64,000 bases of DNA from Roseisolibacter agri (lineage in GTDB: Bacteria > Gemmatimonadota > Gemmatimonadetes > Gemmatimonadales > Gemmatimonadaceae), in assembly GCF_030159095.1 (NCBI RefSeq), contig NZ_BRXS01000008.1:1-64000 (forward strand). The letters run 5' to 3'. The notes under the pieces are model-generated. The model was not told the DNA's origin and did no database searches. It was given only the letters and a program-made list of their open reading frames with translations. The position numbers were made by a program, and so were the translations under genes. Of this stretch, positions 58,701-64,000 are shown one piece after another. Within the stretch, counting starts at the first letter, position 1; the number at the start of each line of letters is the position of its first letter.

Positions 58701-58902
58701 GGGGGCGGAGGTCCAGCAGCCGCTCGCCACCGTGGTGATCGGCGGGCTGGTGACGAGCACCCTGCTCACCCTGCTCGTGCTGCCGCTCCTCTACTCGCTG
58801 TTCGAGCAGCGGGCGGCCGCGCGCGAAGAGCGCGCCGCGCGCCGCGCGGTTGGGGCGGAGCCCCTCGCGCCGACCGATACCCCCGTGGAGGCAGGCGTAT
58901 GA
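55747..58902 (+). CDS. czcA: CzcA-type heavy-metal RND pump (Co/Zn/Cd)
   Basis: The product has 1051 residues with twelve membrane segments. The fourth-segment triad D397, D403 and E410 (IDFGLVVDGSVVMVEN) has exactly the CzcA spacing, unlike the CusA protein here, and TDPMGVNISDVLVML and NELIAGVRSDLAIKIYG match divalent-metal HME pumps. It would export Co, Zn or Cd using protons. GAGGCGACC precedes the ATG. Its stop overlaps the next ATG. Confidence 0.95.
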   Translation: MRRLISFVLQQRLLVLALTMLLVGVGVWSAMRLPIDAVPDVTNVQVQVNTNAPALSPVEVERQITLPVELAMFGLPRLEEIRSISKFGLSQVTVVFEEGTDIYFARQQVQERLQQAREEIPEGFGTPAMGPISSGLGEIFQYTITGRDTTRAAATELRTLQDWVVAPQLRGVPGVAEVNSFGGFEKQYQVLVRPDALVQYELTLQQVLDAVAANNTNAGGGYITRGAEQLVVRGVGQVQDLDAIRNVVVTSRGGAPVRVGDIADVVIGATIRQGAVTKDGRGEAVTGIVMMRMGSNSRTVVNGVKERFATVARSLPAGVRLTPFYDRTELVDRTIKTVEKNLVEGAVLVVVVLFVLLGNLRAALIVALAIPLSMLFAVSAMVKAGIAGSLMSLGAIDFGLVVDGSVVMVENSMRRLGHRKEGESFLHTVLESCAEVARPILFGVGIIIVVYLPILTLEGVEGKMFKPMALTVVFALVGSLLLTFLLTPVLIALLLRGKIEEKDVWLIRKAKRVYEPALEWTLAHGRRVLAVSGAFVVLALAAVPFLGTEFIPRLDEGSFAIQVLRLPSVSLEESVRQSSVMERRLRQAFPNEIADIVSKTGRAEIATDPMGVNISDVLVMLTPHDQWTRAADKADLERQMGEVLGKIPGLVFSFSQPIELRVNELIAGVRSDLAIKIYGDDLQELTRVGDQVVGAVSRLPGATGFKAQQLEGLPQLQVTVLPDQLARYGINAADVMRVVEAVGGAEATTVLEGQRRFALTVRFPESARQNRETIVGLLVNAPGGQRVPLGQLARVEEVQGPAEISHENGSRLLIVEGNVRGRDIGSFVADVRALFDDGTVKLPPGYRPEFGGQFENLERASRRLFLVVPLSLLLIFLLLFTTFNSVRQAALVFTGIPLATVGGIAALLLRGMPFSISAGVGFIALFGVAVLNGVVMVSYINELRQQGLPLDRAVREGGLTRLRPVLTTALVASLGFIPMAISTGAGAEVQQPLATVVIGGLVTSTLLTLLVLPLLYSLFEQRAAAREERAARRAVGAEPLAPTDTPVEAGV

Positions 58903-59288
58903 GCACGTCGACGCTGATGACGCCCACTGCGCCCAGTGCGCCCGCGGTGCCGATGGTCCTCGTGCTGGCGTACGTGCAGCCGTTTCGCGCCTCCGCGGTT
59001 GTCGACGCGCTGCACGGCGTGCCGGGCGTGACCGGCGCGACGTTCGCCGAAGCCTCGGGCTTCGGCCGCGGCCGGCATCCCGACCTCGCCGCGCTCGAGA
59101 CCGTCACGGGAACGGCGCCGCGCACCCGCGTGGAGGTGGTGATCCGCGCGGACCTGGAGGACGCCGTCGTGCAGGCCATTCGCGAGGCGGCACGCACGAC
59201 CAATCGCGGGGACGGCAAGATCTACGTGCTACCGGTCGCCCGGGCCGTTCGTATTGCGACCGGCGAGGAGGGGGGAACAGCCGTGTAG
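58899..59288 (+). CDS. PII-like protein in the metal efflux operon
   Basis: The product has 129 residues. After a Ser/Thr/Pro N-terminus the PII fold is clear: VLAYVQPFRASAVVDALHGV, TGATFAEASGFGRGRHP, RVEVVIRADLEDAVVQAIRE and GDGKIYVLPVARAVRIATGE, as in GlnB. The T-loop is short and lacks the uridylylated Tyr. PII-like proteins sit next to transporters and can bind metal, nucleotides or carboxylates. The ATG overlaps the czcA stop, so it is coupled to the pump. It may sense metal or energy state to gate export; this is inferred. Confidence 0.88.
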   Translation: MSTSTLMTPTAPSAPAVPMVLVLAYVQPFRASAVVDALHGVPGVTGATFAEASGFGRGRHPDLAALETVTGTAPRTRVEVVIRADLEDAVVQAIREAARTTNRGDGKIYVLPVARAVRIATGEEGGTAV

Positions 59289-59621
59289 ATCGCCGCGTGG
59301 GTGGCCGGGGAGCCGGGTGGCCGGCAGCAGGTGGTCCCCGCACGCGGCGCGCACGGAGTGGCGGCGTGCGGGATCGGCCCCGGCACTCCGCACCCGCGCG
59401 GGTCGCCGTGGCTGCGTCTCCCGCCCTGCCGTCCCGCACGGCGTGGCCGCCAGGCGAAAGCACGCAGCCGCCCCCGACCCGAGGCGATGACGGGCGGACG
59501 CCCGCCCTCCCCGCCACCCCCGCCACGCCGGCGTTCGCGGCGCGCCGACCACGCCCACCGCTCGCCGGCGCCTTCCCGGCACGACGGGCCGCACCGACGA
59601 GTCCCACGCATGAGGAGTGCA
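59289..59621. other. Gap before the P1B-4 ATPase gene
   Basis: The stretch is 333 bp long with no supported gene. The frames are Pro/Arg-rich. No Cop-box or clear hairpin is seen; a separate promoter for the ATPase could lie here. Confidence 0.45.
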
Positions 59622-62558
59622 ATGGAGCAGACCATTCGGCTGGATATTCCGCTGCTGTTACCGGACGTCAGGGATCTGCAGGACGCCTGCGTGACGCGCC
59701 TCGTGCGCCTGCTGGAGCGCCGTGACGGGGTGGCGCGCGTCCACGTGATGTGGCCGGGCGAGCCAGCCGACGCCGCCGCGAGCACGGCCGCGGTGGGGAG
59801 CGGGGGGCCGGTCGTCGGCGCGGGCGTCCGCGGCGGCCCTGGCGCCGACCTCGCGGAGGCACCGCAGTTGTGCCTGCACTACGATCCGGAGCGCCTGACG
59901 CTGGCCCAGGTGCTGCGCGTGGCGCAGTCCGCGGGGGCCAACGTGACCGAGCGGTTCGCGCACGCCCTCGTCGTGTTTCGGGCCGTCAGCACCGAGGATG
60001 ACGGCCGGCGACTCGAAGACGGCCTGCGCGAGCTCCCGGGGGTGACCGCGGCCTCGGTGAACCTGGCGGCGCAGCTGGCGCGCGTGGAGTACGACCGCCG
60101 CCGCATCGACCTGCCCAGCATCCACGCGTGGCTCGCCGAGGCGGGCGCCACCCCCGCGGGGCCGCCCACGCGAGACACCGGGGACCGGGGTGACATCGGC
60201 GGCGAGGACGCGGACCCGGGACCGGGCGTGCTGGTGACGGGGGCTACTGACGTTCACGGCCGGGGGGAGAGCCGGCTGGACGCGCACCTCCGCGGCGACC
60301 ACGCGTCCTCGGCTGGCGGGGCGCGTACGGCGCTACTGTCGTCAGCCGAGAGCCGCCGGGAGGCCACGCGCGCGGCGCGGGGCGACGACCACGCGGGGCA
60401 CGATCATGCGGCCGACGCGGAGCCGGCGACCGGCGGGTGGTACGCACGCAACCGGGAGCTCGCGTGGAGCTTGGCGGCGGGGGCACTGGTCGCGGTCGGG
60501 TGGAGCCTGGAGCGGACGGCGCCCGGTGACCGGTCCCTGCCTATCGCCGTTTACGCGCTCGCGTACGTGTTCGGGGCGCGCGACAACGTCGGCCACTTCT
60601 TGGGCGACCTGCGGCGGGGCCGGTTCCGGTTCAACATCGACCTCCTGATGGTCGTGGCGGCCATCGGCGCGGCCGTGCTCGGCGAATGGTTCGAGGGGGC
60701 GCTTTTGCTGTTCCTGTTCAGCCTCGGGCACGCCCTCGAGCACTACGCACTCGGCCGTGCCCGCAACGCCATCAAGGCGCTGGCGGAACTGGCACCGTCA
60801 CGCGCCACGGTCCTGCAGGACGGGCGTGAGGTGTCCGTGCCCATCGAGGCGGTCCGTCCCGGCGACCGTGTGGTGGTGAGGCCCGCCGAGCGGATCGCGG
60901 TCGACGGCACCGTGACGGACGGACGGTCCGCGGTCAATCAGGCGCCGATCACGGGGGAGAGCGTCCCGGTCGACAAGAGTCCGGGGGAGCCCGTCTTCGC
61001 CGGCTCGGTGAACGGGGAAGGGGCGCTGGTCGTGTCGGTGACGACGGCGGTGGGCGACCGCACGCTCGACCGCGTGATCCGCCTGGTCTCGGAAGCGCAG
61101 ACGCAGAAGGCGCCGACGCAACAGTTCACCGAGCGCTTCGAGCGCGTGTTCGTGCCCGTCGTGCTGGTCGGCGACGTCCTGCTGGCCGTGGTCCCGCCGC
61201 TCCTCGGCTGGTGGACGTGGCCGGAGGCGTTCTACCGCGCCATGGCGTTGCTCGTGGCGGCGTCGCCGTGCGCGCTGGCGCTGGGGACGCCGGCCGCCGT
61301 CCTCGCCGGCATCGCGCAGGCGGCGCGCGGGGGCGTCCTGATCAAGGGCGGCGCCCATCTGGAGACGCTGGGGTCGGTCGAGGTGCTCGCGCTGGACAAG
61401 ACGGGGACGATCACCGTGGGCGAACCCGCCGTCACCGACGTGGAGCCCCTCTGGGGTGGGGATCGCGACGTGCTCCTCGCCACCGCGGCGGCCGTCGAAC
61501 GCCGCTCGCAGCACCCGCTGGCGAAGGCCGTCGTCCGCGCCGCGGAGGAACGCCGCCTCGAGATCCCCGCGACGGGCGAGTTGGAGTCGGTGACGGGGAA
61601 GGGCGTGCGCGCCGTCATCGGGGCGGACGTCGTGGAGATCGGCCGGCTGCTGATGTTCGAGCAGGAGGCCACGTCCGTGGCGTCCGCCACGAACGGTACG
61701 GCGTCTGACCCGGCGGAGCCGGCGGCCGCAGGCCGACGCGAAGGCCGGACCGAGCAGCCGGGGGGCGTCCGAGCCGGCAGCCGCGCGAGCATCATCCCGG
61801 CCGAAGTGGCCGCCATCGTGAAGCGGCTGGAAGCCGCTGGGCGCACGACGATGGTCGTGCGGCGTCGGCGCGCGGACGCCGCGGCGGCCGGCGACGGAAC
61901 CGCGGACGGTCTCGTCTGGCTGGGCGTGCTCGGACTCGCGGACGAGCCCCGCGCGGGCGTGGCCGAGACGCTGCGGCAACTCCGGGCGGCCGGCACTCGG
62001 CGCATCGTGATGCTGACGGGGGACAACGCCGGCGTTGGCAACGCGGTGGGGCAAGCGGTCGGCGTGGACGAGGTGCGCGCGAGCCTGCTGCCCGAGGACA
62101 AGGTGACCGCGATCCGCGAGCTCGCGGCGACCGGGCGGGTGGCGATGGTCGGCGACGGCGTGAACGACGCGCCGGCGCTCGCCCACGCGACGGTCGGCAT
62201 CGCCATGGGGGGGGCGGGGACCGCGGCGGCGCTCGAGACGGCGGACGTCGCGTTGATGGGCGACGATCTGGGTCGGCTGCCCTTCGCCATCGGCCTGTCG
62301 CGGCGCGCGCGCGCCGTCATCAAGCAGAACCTGATCGTCTCGCTCGGCGTCATCGGGGTGTTGGCCGTCGCGACCGTCACGGGCGCTGCCGGCATCGGCG
62401 CCGCGGTCGTGGTGCACGAAGGGAGTACCCTGGTCGTGATCGCGAACGCCCTGCGGCTCCTCGCCTTCAAGGGCCCGCGCTCGACGCCGGCGCGGGTGGC
62501 CCAGGACACCGACGCGCGGGCGGGCCGCCCCCGGGGACCCAGGGAGGGCGGCGTATGA
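59622..62558 (+). CDS. P1B-4 (SPC, HEGST) metal-transporting ATPase
   Basis: The 978-residue product is long for the class. ATG 59622 follows GAGG at a good distance. The N-terminal 1-260 contains two HMA-like folds without CxxC (LPDVRDLQDACVTRLVRLLE and RRLEDGLRELPGVTAASVNL) and a His patch DDHAGHDHAADAE. The core has TGES at 444-447, SPC at 548-550, DKTGT from D592, GDGVNDAP, and HEGSTLVV in the last segments. SPC plus HEGST defines P1B-4 (CoaT/CtpD), for Co, Ni, Zn or Fe. A Ser/Ala/Gly insert of about 40 residues lies in the nucleotide-binding region. Its stop overlaps the next gene. Confidence 0.94.
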   Translation: MEQTIRLDIPLLLPDVRDLQDACVTRLVRLLERRDGVARVHVMWPGEPADAAASTAAVGSGGPVVGAGVRGGPGADLAEAPQLCLHYDPERLTLAQVLRVAQSAGANVTERFAHALVVFRAVSTEDDGRRLEDGLRELPGVTAASVNLAAQLARVEYDRRRIDLPSIHAWLAEAGATPAGPPTRDTGDRGDIGGEDADPGPGVLVTGATDVHGRGESRLDAHLRGDHASSAGGARTALLSSAESRREATRAARGDDHAGHDHAADAEPATGGWYARNRELAWSLAAGALVAVGWSLERTAPGDRSLPIAVYALAYVFGARDNVGHFLGDLRRGRFRFNIDLLMVVAAIGAAVLGEWFEGALLLFLFSLGHALEHYALGRARNAIKALAELAPSRATVLQDGREVSVPIEAVRPGDRVVVRPAERIAVDGTVTDGRSAVNQAPITGESVPVDKSPGEPVFAGSVNGEGALVVSVTTAVGDRTLDRVIRLVSEAQTQKAPTQQFTERFERVFVPVVLVGDVLLAVVPPLLGWWTWPEAFYRAMALLVAASPCALALGTPAAVLAGIAQAARGGVLIKGGAHLETLGSVEVLALDKTGTITVGEPAVTDVEPLWGGDRDVLLATAAAVERRSQHPLAKAVVRAAEERRLEIPATGELESVTGKGVRAVIGADVVEIGRLLMFEQEATSVASATNGTASDPAEPAAAGRREGRTEQPGGVRAGSRASIIPAEVAAIVKRLEAAGRTTMVVRRRRADAAAAGDGTADGLVWLGVLGLADEPRAGVAETLRQLRAAGTRRIVMLTGDNAGVGNAVGQAVGVDEVRASLLPEDKVTAIRELAATGRVAMVGDGVNDAPALAHATVGIAMGGAGTAAALETADVALMGDDLGRLPFAIGLSRRARAVIKQNLIVSLGVIGVLAVATVTGAAGIGAAVVVHEGSTLVVIANALRLLAFKGPRSTPARVAQDTDARAGRPRGPREGGV

Positions 62559-62818
62559 GCGGGCACGAGGGAAGCCCGCCGCCTGCGGACACATCACGGG
62601 TCCTGCTCCTGCCGCTGCGCGGGTTGGCCAGTGAGGGCATCGAGCCCGCGGTGCAGCGCGCGCTGGGGGAGACGCCAGGCGTCCTCGCCGTCGAGGTGCA
62701 TGCCACCGAGATGCTCGTGCGCGTGACGTACGACGCGACCCGGACGGCGCCGGCGACGCTCCGTCGCCGTCTACGTGCGGTGCGTGGCTCCGGGCCGGGG
62801 CCCGGCGGAGTCGCATGA
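62555..62818 (+). CDS. Small HMA-like protein without the metal-binding Cys
   Basis: The product has 87 residues. VLLLPLRGLASEGIEPAVQR and PGVLAVEVHATEMLVRVTYD match the beta-alpha-beta pattern of an HMA domain, but the GMxCxxC loop is GLASEG and the protein has no Cys. The ATG overlaps the ATPase stop (ATGA), so it is translated with it. It could be a chaperone-like or regulatory domain that binds the ATPase without carrying metal. Confidence 0.7.
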   Translation: MSGHEGSPPPADTSRVLLLPLRGLASEGIEPAVQRALGETPGVLAVEVHATEMLVRVTYDATRTAPATLRRRLRAVRGSGPGPGGVA

Positions 62819-63468
62819 CGCGCGGCGGACACGGCCGGCGGCGGCTCACAGGCACGGGCGGGGGGCATACCCGCGTGCTCACCCCGGTGCGCACGACCGT
62901 CAGCAGGGTGCTGCTGACGGCGGCGCTGGCGCTCGCCTGCGCACCGCGGCGCGCGGTGACGTCGGATCGCACAGAACTCGGGACACCGGCGCTGGCCAGG
63001 CCTCGCGCACTGCCCCGCACGCAGCCGAGCGAGTTCGACCCGGTGGGCCTACTGCTGGAGCTCAAGGGCGAACTCGGATTGACGGCGGAGCAGGTCGGCG
63101 AGCTCCGGTCGCTCCGCGCCGCACTCCGGGAGGCCAACCGGTCGGTGCTCGCCCAGCTGGACTCCGCGGATGCCGCGATGCGTGGCCGGTTGCGGGGATG
63201 GCTCGGCCGCGCCCGGGGAGAGGAGCTGCCGGTCCGCCGGACCCGTTGGACGCCGAAGGTCGGGCCCCCGCAGTACGCGACCCTCGTCGCGCTACTCGAA
63301 CACGCGCGCGGCAATGCGCGGAGCACGTTGGAGGCGGCGGCGGCGTTGCTCGACGACGAGCAGCGTGCCACGCTGGAGCAGCTCGCGCGCCGGGATGCAC
63401 GCCTCGCCGTGCTCACCCGATTCCAGGTCGACGCGCGGGATGCGCGCCAGGCGCAGAGGGTGCCGTGA
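62815..63468 (+). CDS. CnrX/Spy-like periplasmic metal-sensor lipoprotein
   Basis: The product has 217 residues. The leader ends ALALACAPR, a lipobox. The helical body has LELKGELGLTAEQVGELRSL (LTxxQ-like) and a second helix pair ending LLDDEQRATLEQLARRD, typical of the heavy-metal-resistor (CnrX/Spy/CpxP) family. The ATG overlaps the previous stop (ATGA). In this family such proteins either sense periplasmic metal or act as chaperones. No CnrY/CnrH-type partners are seen within the window. Confidence 0.78.
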   Translation: MTRGGHGRRRLTGTGGGHTRVLTPVRTTVSRVLLTAALALACAPRRAVTSDRTELGTPALARPRALPRTQPSEFDPVGLLLELKGELGLTAEQVGELRSLRAALREANRSVLAQLDSADAAMRGRLRGWLGRARGEELPVRRTRWTPKVGPPQYATLVALLEHARGNARSTLEAAAALLDDEQRATLEQLARRDARLAVLTRFQVDARDARQAQRVP

Positions 63469-64000
63469 GACGCGCGGTGGAGGCGGGGCTGGGCTGTGGG
63501 CCGGGCGTCACGGATCGGGGCGCCGAACCGAACGGCGTGCCACCGTGTCAGTGGCCTGGCGCGGTCGCCGTGCGACCACGTGCGCCGCGCCGCGTCCCGC
63601 TGCGTGCTGCGGTGGCCGACCTCGCGAGGCTCGCGAGGCGGGCGCGCGGGGGCCGTGCGCTGGCGCTCGCACGGTCGATGGTGGGCGCACTCGGCGTCGT
63701 GGCCTGTGCCGCCGATCCTGGGTACGGCGGTCGCTCGACGAAGCAGTGGATCGCGCAGCTCGCGGATCCGACGACGAGCGCCCGCCTCGAGGCGACGACG
63801 GCGCTCGGACGGGTGCTCGCGGTCTATCCGCAGTCGGCGCCGGCCGTGGCGGCGCTTGTCGGCGCGCTGGCGGATACGAGTGACGATGTGCGCGTGAGCG
63901 CCGCACGCGAGTTGGCCACGGAGGGTGTACGCGCGCCCGACGCCGTACCGGGCCTCGCGCGGGCGATGGCCGACTCCGAGCACGCCTGGGTCCGGGAGCA
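63465..64000 (+). CDS. HEAT-repeat protein, cut by the window end
   Basis: The open frame from GTG 63465 overlaps the previous stop (GTGA) and runs off the end without a stop codon. A later ATG at 63678 gives MVGALGVVACAADPG, a short leader with a possible lipobox, and may be the true start. Then WIAQLADPTTSARLEATTAL and VGALADTSDDVRVSAARELA are HEAT-type helical repeats, with a third unit beginning LARAMADSEHAW. It is probably a secreted or membrane-anchored scaffold protein; the function is unknown. Confidence 0.7.
   Translation, partial: MRRAVEAGLGCGPGVTDRGAEPNGVPPCQWPGAVAVRPRAPRRVPLRAAVADLARLARRARGGRALALARSMVGALGVVACAADPGYGGRSTKQWIAQLADPTTSARLEATTALGRVLAVYPQSAPAVAALVGALADTSDDVRVSAARELATEGVRAPDAVPGLARAMADSEHAWVRE

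Noticed and set aside
60798-63983. Minus-strand open frame of 1061 codons at the right end
   Set aside because: It lies opposite the P1B-4 ATPase and three coupled genes and has no recognisable motif.
1-64000. rRNA and tRNA genes
   Set aside because: No cloverleaf-type sequence or conserved rRNA segment was recognised; a covariance-model search would be needed to exclude small RNAs.

Overview
The window is very GC-rich DNA from a Gram-negative bacterium (TonB receptors, TolC channels, RND pumps, lipoproteins, a Tat-type leader). The frequent GTG starts, FtsX-like permeases paired with PadR regulators, many secreted Met/His-rich proteins, and protein families I associate with that phylum suggest Gemmatimonadota. 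This is inference. There is no rRNA, tRNA, replication or conjugation gene, so I cannot tell chromosome from plasmid.

Almost the whole window is a metal-resistance island, mainly for copper. Region 1 (1-30 kb): a BlaI-type repressor gene and an M56 (BlaR1-like) membrane protease gene; an outer-membrane protein pseudogene; the multicopper oxidase/CopB pair; a His/Met-rich secreted protein and a CopC-CopD fusion; two DUF305 proteins; a CPH-type copper ATPase; two DUF4198 proteins; a Cys-rich copper-storage-type protein; an acyltransferase and a methyltransferase; a DUF411 protein behind a nuclease-like protein; and a TonB receptor/PepSY operon. A 15-bp palindrome, TTTACG-N3-CGTAAA, recurs ten times in front of these genes, including in front of the blaI gene. 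I propose a BlaI/M56 copper-responsive regulon in which the protease carries a short His/Cys-rich tail in place of a beta-lactam sensor domain. The repressor gene is broken in this copy by a 13-bp tandem duplication.

Region 2 (30-48 kb): a PadR regulator with an ABC permease, a decayed IS5-type element, a complete Cus-type (Cu/Ag) efflux operon, an alpha/beta hydrolase and a second TonB receptor/PepSY pair. Region 3 (48-52 kb, minus strand): a CadC-like repressor, the remnant of a cation-diffusion transporter and a Zn/Cd/Pb-type ATPase. Region 4 (52-64 kb): a Czc-type efflux operon extended with a PII-like protein, an SPC-type (P1B-4) ATPase, a Cys-less HMA-like protein, a CnrX/Spy-like sensor and the start of a HEAT-repeat protein.

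Together the genes would import or sense copper at the surface (TonB/PepSY), oxidise and buffer it in the periplasm (CopA, CopB, CopC, DUF305, DUF411, DUF4198), store it in the cytoplasm (Csp) and expel copper, silver, zinc, cadmium, lead or cobalt (three ATPase classes, two RND pumps). A second theme is short perfect tandem repeats, mostly 12 bp and in frame, inside metal-binding proteins and in several gaps. Several genes are broken by small duplications or shifts, so some loci are decaying or the assembly has small errors.
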